A stretch of 64,000 nucleotides of DNA. Source: Fictibacillus halophilus (GTDB lineage Bacteria > Bacillota > Bacilli > Bacillales > Fictibacillaceae). Shown one piece after another: positions 27,019 to 35,300 of the stretch. The position numbers and the translations under genes were made by a program. The stretch's first letter is position 1. Every line of letters starts with the position of its first letter. The stretch spans positions 1 through 64,000 of the forward strand of contig NZ_JAEACF010000003.1 in assembly GCF_016401385.1 (NCBI RefSeq). Direction: 5' to 3'. The notes beneath the pieces are model-generated. The model was not told the origin of the DNA, searched no databases, and saw only the letters and a list, made by a program, of their open reading frames with translations.

Positions 27019-27044
27019 ACAGCGAAAATAGAGGAGTGATTGTC

Positions 27045-27962
27045 GTGTTAGTCATTAAACGATTTAGTGAGTTAACGTTTCAAGAAGCGATTTCGTTATG
27101 GAACGAATCGTGGAAGCATTATTTCTCTGATATGACCATGGACCTTAATCGATTCATACTAAAGATTGCTAGTGAAGGAATTTCTTTAGAAAAGTCAGTC
27201 GTGGCTGTTTACGATGACAAGTTAGCAGGGTTTGTACTGAACAGTTTTCGAACGATTAACGGCAGACGATATGTATGGAACGGGGGAACCGCAATCGCTC
27301 CAGCATTTAGAGGGATGGGTGTAGGTAAGAAGCTCATATCCGTCTGTCTAAATATATATGAAGAAGAGAAGGTTGAGGTCGCAAGGCTCGAAGCCATCAA
27401 AGAAAATGAAGCGGCAATAAAACTTTATAAAAGCATGGGGTATGTGACGTTCGAAGAGCTGACGTATCTTCAGCATGAAGGAGTCATTACCACTTGGATT
27501 GATGCAAATACAGAGATACAAATCAAGGAAGTATCTATGCACGATATACAACGCCTATCCTTATTCAAGCCTACTACCCCATGGCAGACTCAATTTCAGA
27601 GTTTAAAAGATTTTATTTGTGTGATGGGAATGAAAGACGAGATTCCACTCGGATACGCCGTGTATAAGAAAATGCATAAAGAAACAGGAGAGCTTTCGGC
27701 TATTCTACTCTATCAATGTGTGACCAACGAACAGAATGACTTACAAGAGGATACAGTTAGAGAATTAGTAAAAAGGGTATTTGCGCCAGCTGAAGGATCT
27801 GTAAAAAGAATGACAATAAATATACCTAAAAAGGAGGACTACTTAAACAAACTGCTGCGTGAAACAGGGTTTACGACGTATGTTGAACAAGTACACATGG
27901 AACGAATAATCAGACAAACAAACGACTCTCAAGCCGTGAAAACTTTTTCCGAAATAGACTGA
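27045..27962 (+). CDS. GNAT-family acetyltransferase
   Basis: A 305-residue protein with an N-terminal GNAT domain: motif A reads IAPAFRGMGVGKKLISVCL and motif B ENEAAIKLYKSMGYV. A second half of about 150 residues resembles a degenerate GNAT repeat. The GTG start at 27045 follows GAGGAGTGA; an upstream GTG at 27036 is within that site. It is 48 nt upstream of the TetR gene and probably its target. The substrate is unknown. Confidence 0.85.
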   Translation: MLVIKRFSELTFQEAISLWNESWKHYFSDMTMDLNRFILKIASEGISLEKSVVAVYDDKLAGFVLNSFRTINGRRYVWNGGTAIAPAFRGMGVGKKLISVCLNIYEEEKVEVARLEAIKENEAAIKLYKSMGYVTFEELTYLQHEGVITTWIDANTEIQIKEVSMHDIQRLSLFKPTTPWQTQFQSLKDFICVMGMKDEIPLGYAVYKKMHKETGELSAILLYQCVTNEQNDLQEDTVRELVKRVFAPAEGSVKRMTINIPKKEDYLNKLLRETGFTTYVEQVHMERIIRQTNDSQAVKTFSEID

Positions 27963-28010
27963 AAACTCTGTTATACTTATATAAGACGTGTCATAAATGG
28001 AGGAAGCATC

Positions 28011-28643
28011 ATGCCTAAAGTTTCAGCTGAGTACAAAGAAGAGAAACGCAACCACATTCTTGAGAGCGCCTTAAAATGCTTCAGTGAAAAGGGATATCAA
28101 GCTACGATTATTGACGACATCGTTAAAGATTCAAATATTAGTAAAGGTGCGATCTATAACTATTTTGCTAGTAAAGAAGAGATCTATCTGCAACTGTTAA
28201 AAAAGCGGACAGATGAGTTTTTTGAAGATATGGAACAAGAGAACGCTTCTCTCACAAGTGCTGGCAAAAAGCTTGAAAATCTTTTCAAACGCTGGAAAAA
28301 GCAAGAGTTAAAAGAAGATGATCAGCAGACAATGCGTGTATACATTGAATTCTGGCTTTATGGGTCAAGACAAGAAGATTTAAAGTCTATTCTTGCAGCA
28401 CGATATAATCGGTTTATCGATTATATTGTGAAGATCATTAAAGAGGGTCAGGAATCAGGAGAAATCAAAAAAGAGTTGGATCCGCAAAACATTTCACGTA
28501 TTTTTTGGGCTCTTCGTGATGGCAACGTGCTTCACTATTCTTTTCTAGGAGAAGAAGAGCAGTATCGAATCGCTTGGGATACCATTGAAGAGATGTTTTT
28601 GAGCTATGTGAAAAACGAAATAAAGAGTGGGCACCAGGATTAA
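28011..28643 (+). CDS. TetR-family transcriptional regulator
   Basis: A 210-residue regulator. The N-terminal helix-turn-helix (ILESALKCFSEKGYQATIIDDIVKDSNISKGAIYNYFASKEEIY) is a standard TetR domain. The C-terminal ligand domain is helical and YfiR-like. GGAGGAAGC precedes the ATG. The palindrome at 27001-27018 is its likely operator, so it would repress its own operon until a ligand binds. Confidence 0.9.
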   Translation: MPKVSAEYKEEKRNHILESALKCFSEKGYQATIIDDIVKDSNISKGAIYNYFASKEEIYLQLLKKRTDEFFEDMEQENASLTSAGKKLENLFKRWKKQELKEDDQQTMRVYIEFWLYGSRQEDLKSILAARYNRFIDYIVKIIKEGQESGEIKKELDPQNISRIFWALRDGNVLHYSFLGEEEQYRIAWDTIEEMFLSYVKNEIKSGHQD

Positions 28644-28656
28644 TGGTGTCTTTTTT
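28630..28656 (+). terminator. Terminator of the GNAT-TetR operon
   Basis: GGCACCA pairs with TGGTGTC across the TetR stop codon and is followed by TTTTTT. Confidence 0.7.
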
Positions 28657-28720
28657 ATTTGTGTTAATAGATTCTATTTTAGTGAGGGTATATGAACATT
28701 TGTACATGTCGAGATAAGTC

Positions 28721-28830
28721 GACTCGCGGATATATGAGCAAAACCTGCCGGGATTATGCTCCAAACTCGCGGGAATAAATTCATAATTTCAGGGATTATC
28801 ATAATTATTTCTTGAATAATCAACGGAAAT
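28721..28830. repeat. Degenerate 21-23 nt tandem repeats, family B copy 2
   Basis: Units GACTCGCGGATATATGAGCA, ACCTGCCGGGATTATGCTCC and ACTCGCGGGAATAAATTC follow one another, then CAGGGATTATCATAATT. They share the CTCGCGGATA motif with 1515-1621 and 53153-53249. The array lies in the 425-nt gap between the tetR terminator and sigX; apart from it and the sigX promoter I see nothing in that gap. Confidence 0.6.
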
Positions 28831-29008
28831 ACCCTACGAGGTATGGATGATAGCTGGCTTTCTTTAGCCAAACAGCCCACGTCCTATTCAAGATGTATTT
28901 ACTGACTAGTTTTGTCTAAGGAGTTCCACTTTTGTTGGGAATTATCGACCAAATGGTCCTATCGAGATGCTATAAAAAAGAGTAGACTTAGAAGTAACAT
29001 ATTTGTAA

Positions 29009-29034
29009 TGTAACTTTCTATAAGGATATTCGAC
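29009..29034 (+). promoter_or_regulatory. sigX: Sigma-X autoregulatory promoter
   Basis: TGTAAC, a 16-nt spacer and CGAC, 35 nt before sigX. This matches the sigma-X consensus and mirrors the autoregulated B. subtilis sigX promoter. Confidence 0.85.
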
Positions 29035-29068
29035 TACATAAATACATAGAGATAGGGGGCCATCCGAA

Positions 29069-29614
29069 GTGAAAGAAACGTTCGACCGACTTTACGATGA
29101 GTACCATACGGCATTATTTCAATTCATATTCTATATGGTACGAAATCGAGAATCGGCAGAAGATCTTGTGCAAGAGGTTTATATCCGGGTATTAAACGCT
29201 TACGAAAGTTTCGAAGGCAAGAGTTCAGAGAAAACATGGTTGTATTCCATTGCCAGGCACGTGGCCATTGACTGGCTTAGAAAACAATCCAGACGCAACA
29301 AAAGGTTCCTATTCTTCGATATAAAAGAAAGTGAAAATGTATTGCGTGATGGAGATCCCCTTCCAGAAGAATTAGTTGCAAAAAAAGAGTCTTACAGAGA
29401 TTTATATACAATGATGAAACGTTGTTCACTCGATCAGCAGCAAGTGCTTGTACTTCGGTACATTCAATCATTATCGATCTCAGAAACTGCGCAAATATTA
29501 AGTTGGACGGAAAGTAAAGTGAAGACCACCCAGCACCGGGCTATAAAGGAATTGCGCAAATGGCTGGATCAGCAACCGGGCCTGGAGGAGGAATTGAAAG
29601 ATGGAACCAATTAA
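29069..29614 (+). CDS. sigX: ECF RNA polymerase sigma factor SigX
   Basis: A 181-residue ECF sigma factor that in Bacillus controls envelope modification such as D-alanylation and surface charge. Region 2 reads SAEDLVQEVYIRVLNAYESFEGKSSEKTWLYSIARHVAIDWLR, close to B. subtilis SigX; region 4 is LDQQQVLVLRYIQSLSISE. The GTG start follows AGGGGGC at slightly long spacing. It overlaps rsiX by 14 nt. Confidence 0.93.
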   Translation: MKETFDRLYDEYHTALFQFIFYMVRNRESAEDLVQEVYIRVLNAYESFEGKSSEKTWLYSIARHVAIDWLRKQSRRNKRFLFFDIKESENVLRDGDPLPEELVAKKESYRDLYTMMKRCSLDQQQVLVLRYIQSLSISETAQILSWTESKVKTTQHRAIKELRKWLDQQPGLEEELKDGTN

Positions 29615-30764
29615 GTGGAATGACGAAAAAATTGAACAGCATCTTAAGCATTTGCCCCCTATAAGAGACCGCCGATCTAAGCAGGAGCTTTTCTTAAAGG
29701 TTCAGGCAAATATTAATTATAAGGATAATAAATGGAAGAGGCTTCCTACATGGAGTCTCCCGGCACTCGCTACAGCTTGTGCGCTTGTCATCTTTGGTGT
29801 TTTCGCTCCAGATTTAATGAAGAACGGCGTACAGATGGAAAACTCCAAAGTCGCTCAGAATTCGGATAAGATGGAAGAAAAATCGTTAGATGGCTCAGCA
29901 GATAAGGATCAAAACTCAGCTGGAATCATGAAAGCTGAACCTTCTATTGCTTATCACGCACCTTATTTGGATAAAAATTTAAAAGCAATGAAAAAAGACT
30001 GGGTGACTGTTGGCTATTTGGATGAACAAGCACAGCTTGTCATACCTGTAAGTTTTTTAACAGATGAAGATTATTACGTCAATAAAGTGAATAAAGAACT
30101 TAAAGCATTCAATCCGAGCGATGTTGGGTTAACGGATAGTCCTTTAGAAAAAGCCACAATTACGGAAGAAGAAGAGACGGTCGTTGTTGATTTCCCGAAG
30201 GATTCGATTAACGAAGCAGAAGAACCATTGTTACAAGCACTCATATCGATGACTTTTGCCAATGAAGGACAGAAGGCGAAAGTGGAACTTCGCATGAACG
30301 GTAAAAATGGCTATGAATTTCCGCGATTCGGTACGGTTTCAGAGTGGAATCTTCAGGTTCCGGGAGCTCCTCACTTCCGTTATGACGCTCCATCAACAGA
30401 TTCATTTATTGTAAGTCTGTTTTCTACGGGGGTAGACGCTGATTCGATACCAAAGGAGTTTACAGATGCTCTTGAGATGATGGATGATGAGCAAGAGCGT
30501 GGGCTTCAACCATTGTTACCGAAAAACACGGTGCTAGGTGTAAACGTAATAAGCAAGGATGATGTAGAGATTACATTTCCTGATTCTATAAAGTTATCAG
30601 CAAATGACACAGAAGACCTGATGATGATTGATGCTATTCTATTAACAGCTGAAAGCTACGGTTTTGAGTCCGTGAAGTTTAATAATACGAAACTCGATTC
30701 GATCGGTCCTTATCAGCTTGATGAAGAGATTGAAGGAGTGACGGGCTCAAATTTCTATCAATAA
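29601..30764 (+). CDS. rsiX: Anti-sigma-X factor RsiX
   Basis: A 387-residue anti-sigma factor. About 45 cytoplasmic residues, one membrane helix (LPALATACALVIFGVFA) and a large extracytoplasmic domain with GerMN-like elements (TDEDYYVNKVNKELKAF) fit RsiX, which is of similar length in B. subtilis. Translation is coupled to sigX through overlap. A terminator follows. Confidence 0.92.
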   Translation: MEPIKWNDEKIEQHLKHLPPIRDRRSKQELFLKVQANINYKDNKWKRLPTWSLPALATACALVIFGVFAPDLMKNGVQMENSKVAQNSDKMEEKSLDGSADKDQNSAGIMKAEPSIAYHAPYLDKNLKAMKKDWVTVGYLDEQAQLVIPVSFLTDEDYYVNKVNKELKAFNPSDVGLTDSPLEKATITEEEETVVVDFPKDSINEAEEPLLQALISMTFANEGQKAKVELRMNGKNGYEFPRFGTVSEWNLQVPGAPHFRYDAPSTDSFIVSLFSTGVDADSIPKEFTDALEMMDDEQERGLQPLLPKNTVLGVNVISKDDVEITFPDSIKLSANDTEDLMMIDAILLTAESYGFESVKFNNTKLDSIGPYQLDEEIEGVTGSNFYQ

Positions 30765-30785
30765 TCTATAAAAAAAAGTTGTCGA

Positions 30786-30813
30786 AAAAGGCTGCAATTT
30801 GCAGTCTTTTTTC
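30786..30813 (+). terminator. Terminator of sigX-rsiX
   Basis: AAAGGCTGCA pairs with TGCAGTCTTT around ATT and is followed by a T run. Confidence 0.8.
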
Positions 30814-30824
30814 TATCGAAAGAA

Positions 30825-30851
30825 AGTAACTTAAGTCGTGTGATCTTCGAC
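30825..30851 (+). promoter_or_regulatory. Possible ECF (sigma-X-like) promoter
   Basis: AGTAAC, a 17-nt spacer and CGAC, 41 nt before the NlpC/P60-like gene. It resembles the sigX promoter (TGTAAC-N16-CGAC) with one -35 mismatch and one extra spacer base. The position, directly after rsiX, makes sigma-X control plausible. Confidence 0.45.
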
Positions 30852-30891
30852 TAATGAAGTGAAAGAGTTCAATAAAGAGAGGATGTTAAAC

Positions 30892-31350
30892 ATGAAACGT
30901 TTACTCGTCGCAGTAGTTTCATTAGGACTCGCAGCTCTGTTGATATTAGGCGGTGTATCTGCAGCAAAAGCATCTCCATCTTATGATCAAGAAGTAACAG
31001 AAACGGCTAAACTCTACAAAGGAACTCCGTTTAAATGGGGCGGCACAACACCAAAAGGATTTGATGCATCAGGGTTTACCACATATATATTCAAAACAAC
31101 AGTAGTAAACAAAAGTTTGCCAAGAACGTCCGCTGATCAATATAAAGGCGGCACACCTGTTGCAAAGGGCAAAGAAAAATTAGGAGACCTCGTATTCTTT
31201 AAAACAAATGGCAAAAGTGTTTCGTTTGTAGGCATCTATATGGGGAATAAAGAGTTTATCGCAGCTACTTCCAAAGGAGTACGCATACAATCACTAGACG
31301 CTAAATATTGGAAGGGTACGTATGTCGGAGCAAAAAGATATTTACCTTAA
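30892..31350 (+). CDS. Secreted NlpC/P60-like protein without catalytic residues (pseudo-hydrolase)
   Basis: A 152-residue secreted protein with an N-terminal signal peptide ending near ASA/AKAS and a single NlpC/P60 domain. The fold motifs are clear (FKWGGTTPKGFDASGF, LPRTSADQ, LGDLVFF, FVGIYMG). The catalytic Cys of the DCSG motif is Ala59, the His before VGIY is Phe112, and the third residue (FIHA) is Ala124. It should therefore bind but not cut peptidoglycan. The start at 30892 follows GAGAGGA; an upstream ATG at 30859 is less likely. Confidence 0.88.
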   Translation: MKRLLVAVVSLGLAALLILGGVSAAKASPSYDQEVTETAKLYKGTPFKWGGTTPKGFDASGFTTYIFKTTVVNKSLPRTSADQYKGGTPVAKGKEKLGDLVFFKTNGKSVSFVGIYMGNKEFIAATSKGVRIQSLDAKYWKGTYVGAKRYLP

Positions 31351-31359
31351 GATAGTATG

Positions 31360-31390
31360 ACTGTCCTCGATCGTGAGGGCAGTTTTTTTT
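31360..31390 (+). terminator. Terminator after the NlpC/P60-like gene
   Basis: ACTGTCCTC pairs with GAGGGCAGT (one wobble) around GATCGT and is followed by eight T. Confidence 0.85.
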
Positions 31391-31469
31391 CACTAATCGA
31401 TAACACCATTTTGGTTAAAAGAGAAAGCAATAGGGTCATACTGTTAATGATGAAAATGAGGTGGCACAG

Positions 31470-32435
31470 ATGACCATAATTAAACTTGGTTTTGTAGCGA
31501 TGAGTATGGAACTGAAAAATGCTTCTCCGTCCAAAACGATGACCTATAAACAATTTAGCCAGCTGCAGAATAGAGAAGCGGGATTGAGAAAGCTTGAGCG
31601 TATATCGCATGCCAATATAACCAATACGCTAAGAGTGTTAAAGCATGCTGTGGCTAACGATGTACGGTTTTACCGAATGACCTCCAGAATCATTCCGCTA
31701 GCCAACCACAGTGAACTTTTAGATTGGGATTATATCAGTCCTTTAAGAGATTCACTACACGAAATAGGGCAATATGCCAAGCAACATAATATGAGGCTAG
31801 ACTTTCATCCTGACCATTTTGTTTTGATCAATTCGCCAAAGAAAGAGATACTTAAAAATTCTCTTAAGACGCTACAGCTGCACTACAAATTACTAAAAAA
31901 TATAGGAATCGATACAGAACATCGATGTGTGATGCATGTAGGTGGAAACTATAAAGAAACGGATGTAGCGCTTGAACGATTTGTGCAGAATTGGGGAAGC
32001 GTTCCGTTATCGATACAAAAGATGATTATGCTTGAGAATGATGATACTTCTTTTACTATGGCGGATGCACTGTACCTATGTGAAAAGCTGCAAATTCCTC
32101 TCGTATTCGATTACCACCATCACCTCGCATATCATCATGATGAGAACTGGATTCAGCATTGGCCACGAGTAATAGAGTCATGGAAAACTTCACCGTTGCC
32201 ATTGAAGATGCATATCTCGAGTCCAAAGAACGAAAAGCAATTTAGGAATCATGCAGACTATGTTGATGTAAATATGTTTTTCGATTTTTTAAACCAAGTA
32301 AAAGGAAGTGTAGATAAAATAGATTGTATGATCGAATCCAAGAAAAAAGATTTAGCCCTTTTTCAGCTTATGAAAGAAATAAAAGAAAGAAAAGATGTGG
32401 AAGTTCTAGATGGAGCATCTTTTCGTCTGAAGTAA
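31470..32435 (+). CDS. uvsE: UV DNA damage endonuclease UvsE
   Basis: A 321-residue UVDE-type TIM-barrel endonuclease that nicks 5' of UV photoproducts and starts alternative excision repair. IKLGFVAMSMELKNASPSKTMT, LDFHPDHFVL, RCVMHVGG, IMLENDDTSFT and VFDYHHHLAYH carry the conserved metal-binding His/Glu/Asp residues. The ATG at 31470 follows GAGGTGG; a GTG at 31461 is within that site. It is flanked by terminators and so is its own transcription unit. Confidence 0.93.
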   Translation: MTIIKLGFVAMSMELKNASPSKTMTYKQFSQLQNREAGLRKLERISHANITNTLRVLKHAVANDVRFYRMTSRIIPLANHSELLDWDYISPLRDSLHEIGQYAKQHNMRLDFHPDHFVLINSPKKEILKNSLKTLQLHYKLLKNIGIDTEHRCVMHVGGNYKETDVALERFVQNWGSVPLSIQKMIMLENDDTSFTMADALYLCEKLQIPLVFDYHHHLAYHHDENWIQHWPRVIESWKTSPLPLKMHISSPKNEKQFRNHADYVDVNMFFDFLNQVKGSVDKIDCMIESKKKDLALFQLMKEIKERKDVEVLDGASFRLK

Positions 32436-32436
32436 A

Positions 32437-32463
32437 ACCTTTGCTACGGCAGAGGTTTTTTAT
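32437..32463 (+). terminator. Terminator of uvsE
   Basis: AAACCTTTGC pairs with GCAGAGGTTT around TACG and is followed by TTTT. Confidence 0.75.
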
Positions 32464-32604
32464 TTTCCGGGAAATTTGTCGAAAAATTTGTAAACTTTAT
32501 CGTTGACGAATGAAAAGAAGTGTAACTATAATTAAAATACTTAGTAAACAAAAATGTATAAAAAGTATAATAATGATAATTACAAAGTTTCTTAGGAGGA
32601 AAAA

Positions 32605-33333
32605 ATGATGAAAAAAGTAATGATGATTACAGGAGCTTCAAAAGGATTGGGTAAAGCGCTTTCTCTATACTTTGCCGGTGAAGGTTATAACTTGGCGATA
32701 TGTGCAAGAAACGGAGATGCACTTCAACGTGTAAAGAAAGCAGCGATTCAGCTTGGAGTAGAGGTTCTCGCGATAGAAGCAGACATGTCAAAATCAAAAG
32801 ATGTAGAGCGATTTGTAGCTTTGACAGAAGAGCATTTTGGACGAATAGATGTGCTAATTAACAACGCATCCATCATCGGTCCTAGTCCGATTCCTTATTT
32901 GCTTGATTATCCAGAACAAGATTTCGAAGAAGTTCTTCGCGTCAATACGATCGGACCATTTTTAGTTACAAGAAGGGTGTTACCAATCATGCTTCAAAAA
33001 CAACAAGGAAGTATCATTAACATTACATCAGAAGCGGGTGCAACCGGTTATGCGGGCTGGGGAGCATATGGAATCTCAAAATTTGCCCTTGAAGGACTAA
33101 CTGAAACGTGGGCAGATGAAGTAAGTGAATCTGGTGTACGTGTGAACATGGTTGATCCTGGTGAGATGGATACAGAAATGCATGAACTAGCTGTACCAGA
33201 ATGTGATTATGAGCTTGCTAAGCCTGAAGATCTGACGGCTGTTTTTGGATATTTGGCATCAGATGCATCTTCACTCGTTACCGGAAAGCGATTTGAAGCA
33301 CAGAAGTTTCAGCTTGAGGGGAGTGAATTCTAA
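32605..33333 (+). CDS. Short-chain dehydrogenase/reductase
   Basis: A 242-residue classical SDR oxidoreductase. The NAD(P) loop is TGASKGLG, the NNAS motif follows, the catalytic Ser is in NITSEAG and YGISK gives the Tyr-Lys pair. The substrate is unknown. TAGGAGG precedes the start. It overlaps the QueA-like gene by one base (TAATG), so the two are translated together and may act in one pathway. Confidence 0.92.
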   Translation: MMKKVMMITGASKGLGKALSLYFAGEGYNLAICARNGDALQRVKKAAIQLGVEVLAIEADMSKSKDVERFVALTEEHFGRIDVLINNASIIGPSPIPYLLDYPEQDFEEVLRVNTIGPFLVTRRVLPIMLQKQQGSIINITSEAGATGYAGWGAYGISKFALEGLTETWADEVSESGVRVNMVDPGEMDTEMHELAVPECDYELAKPEDLTAVFGYLASDASSLVTGKRFEAQKFQLEGSEF

Positions 33334-34358
33334 TGGAAACAGCGATGAAGTTTGAGGTTCCTGATGAATTAAATGCAAAAGAACCACCCGAACGCAGAGG
33401 GTTACGTCGAGATTATGTAAAAATGATGGTGCTCGACAAAAATACAGGGAAGACCAATCATACACAGTTCTACCAACTGGACCGTTATTTGAAAAAAGGT
33501 GACTTGCTTGTACTTAACGCGAGCCGGACTGTTCCTGCGGTATTAAAAAGTCGGAAAGAAGCAGATGGTACAGAAGTAGAGATTCGACTTGCTCATAGAA
33601 AGAATGCATCCAACTGGGAAGCACTTCCCGTTAGCGGAAACGTCAAGAAAGGCGATATCATCTGCTTTTCATCGACATTAACAGCTACTATTACCGAACA
33701 GTCAGAAGATACACCTTTTGTTTCATTAGCTTTTAATCTATGCTGCTCATCGCTTTTTAACCAGATCTATGACTTAGGAGAACCTGTCAGGTACGAGTAC
33801 ATCCAGAAGCCTTGGAATCTGGATTACTATCAAACGGTTTTCGCAACCATTCCAGGTTCTGTTGAGATGCCCTCTGCGGGAAGGGCATTCAGTTGGGAGC
33901 TTCTGTTCCGACTACAGAAAAAAGGCGTAAGAATCGCTTATATCACGCTTCATACGGGACTTAGTTATTTGCTTGATGATAAGTGGCACAAAGGCCCAGA
34001 TAAGAACTTTGAAAACTATCATGTACCGAAAGAAACGGCTGACCTCATTTCTGAAACGAAAAATAGTGGAGGTCGAGTAATCGCAGTGGGTACTACAGTC
34101 GTAAGGACGCTTGAAACAGTCGCTCAGCTAAATGGAAAGGTTCAGGCAGCTAGCGGATGGACAAATCTATATATTACTGAAAATACGAAACTCGTAGTAT
34201 GTGATGGACTGATCACAGGGATGCATGAACCGGAGGCGAGTCATCTGCAACTGCTTTCTGCATTCGTAGATCGAACCAAATTATATAACGCTTATAACGA
34301 TGCGATTCAGAAGCGCTACCTCTGGCACGAGTTTGGCGATATGAATCTAATTCTTTAA
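33333..34358 (+). CDS. QueA-like S-adenosylmethionine:tRNA ribosyltransferase-isomerase paralogue
   Basis: A 341-residue protein with QueA features: KGDLLVLNASRTVPAVL, a DYYQTVFATIPGSVEMPSAGRAF block, the TLHTGLSYLL segment, RVIAVGTTVVRTLE and a C-terminal LLSAFVDRTKLYNAYNDAIQKRY. QueA transfers ribose from SAM to the queuosine precursor in tRNA. The housekeeping queA of Bacillus lies in the ruv-queA-tgt cluster; this copy is instead coupled to an SDR gene and is more divergent (NASRT for the usual NDTRV). It may modify another substrate. Confidence 0.82.
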   Translation: METAMKFEVPDELNAKEPPERRGLRRDYVKMMVLDKNTGKTNHTQFYQLDRYLKKGDLLVLNASRTVPAVLKSRKEADGTEVEIRLAHRKNASNWEALPVSGNVKKGDIICFSSTLTATITEQSEDTPFVSLAFNLCCSSLFNQIYDLGEPVRYEYIQKPWNLDYYQTVFATIPGSVEMPSAGRAFSWELLFRLQKKGVRIAYITLHTGLSYLLDDKWHKGPDKNFENYHVPKETADLISETKNSGGRVIAVGTTVVRTLETVAQLNGKVQAASGWTNLYITENTKLVVCDGLITGMHEPEASHLQLLSAFVDRTKLYNAYNDAIQKRYLWHEFGDMNLIL

Positions 34359-34372
34359 GTAAGGAGAATAAG

Positions 34373-34726
34373 ATGCTGCATCATATCGGTCTCTATGTAA
34401 GTGATATGAAAAAGTCGTGTGAATTCTATGAAAGAATCCTACCTATTCAAAAGAAAGAAAGTTTCATGTGGAACGATACAGAGCTCGTTTTTTTAATAGG
34501 GGAAGGATTTCAGCTTGAATTGTTGCCTAATTCAGCAGATCACGCTGCATGCAGTCATATCGCATTTAGCGTGGCCTCTGTTACGGAGAAAATAGAAGAA
34601 CTATACCAAGAGGAAATTCTTTTAACAGAAGGGCCGTATGATCTTCCGAACGGTTGGAGAACTGTTTTTTACGAAGGTCCAGATGGAGAAGAGATTGAAT
34701 TTATACAGACGAGGACCCCTCACTGA
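34373..34726 (+). CDS. VOC (glyoxalase/bleomycin resistance) superfamily protein
   Basis: A 117-residue protein of the vicinal oxygen chelate fold: MLHHIGLYVSDMKKSCEFYE at the N-terminus and YEGPDGEEIEFIQ at the C-terminus hold the usual metal His and Glu. It lies 14 nt after the QueA-like gene behind AAGGAGAA and is likely in the same operon. The substrate is unknown. Confidence 0.85.
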   Translation: MLHHIGLYVSDMKKSCEFYERILPIQKKESFMWNDTELVFLIGEGFQLELLPNSADHAACSHIAFSVASVTEKIEELYQEEILLTEGPYDLPNGWRTVFYEGPDGEEIEFIQTRTPH

Positions 34727-34789
34727 TATAGATTGTCACTCTAAATAATAATAGAAAAAAATTAAAGAACAGATAAAAGGAGAAATCAA

Positions 34790-35245
34790 ATGATTAAAGG
34801 GCTTTACGAAGCACATTTGCCTGTCAGTAATCTTAAGAAATCTATTGAGTTTTATAAAAAACTAGATTTAGAAATCGCTTATCAACAAGAAAATTTAGTG
34901 TTTTTCTGGATTGAGAAAGGAAAAAGTTGGTTGGGATTATGGGAAACAGACAAGGTTAAAACACCCTATCACCCATCGTTAAGACATATCGCTTTTCAAA
35001 TTGATAGAGATAATATGTTAAGCATTAAAGAATGGTTAGAAGAAAGAGAAATAGAAGTCTCTACTAATTTTGGATTTCCACCTGAAAAACAACCATTAGT
35101 GTTACCTAATAACCCACAAGCTCATGCAGCAATCTATTTTAAGGATCCAGATGGAAATAGCATTGAGTTAATTGCTCCGTTAAGATTGGATTTTGAAGAA
35201 GAATTTAAGATGATGACACTAGAAGAATGGAATAAAACAAAATAA
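34790..35245 (+). CDS. VOC superfamily protein (glyoxalase-like)
   Basis: A 151-residue VOC protein with GLYEAHLPVSNLKKSIEFYK and the typical YFKDPDGNSIELIAP ending. RHIAFQI carries the central His. AAAGGAG precedes the start. The upstream spacer of 63 nt is AT-rich; co-transcription with the preceding VOC gene is possible. Confidence 0.87.
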   Translation: MIKGLYEAHLPVSNLKKSIEFYKKLDLEIAYQQENLVFFWIEKGKSWLGLWETDKVKTPYHPSLRHIAFQIDRDNMLSIKEWLEEREIEVSTNFGFPPEKQPLVLPNNPQAHAAIYFKDPDGNSIELIAPLRLDFEEEFKMMTLEEWNKTK

Positions 35246-35300
35246 ATTAGCGCTTTTTCAAATACACCACCTACGTTCCTACAAATAAAGAGCTAAACCT

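Noticed and set aside
26851..27039. Possible 62-codon gene between the small acidic protein and the GNAT gene
   Set aside because: No good ribosome binding site, atypical composition, and it overlaps the palindromic operator and the ribosome binding site of the next gene.
32570..32600. Fur box upstream of the SDR gene
   Set aside because: Only one arm (ATGATAATTA) resembles the site; the second half is missing.
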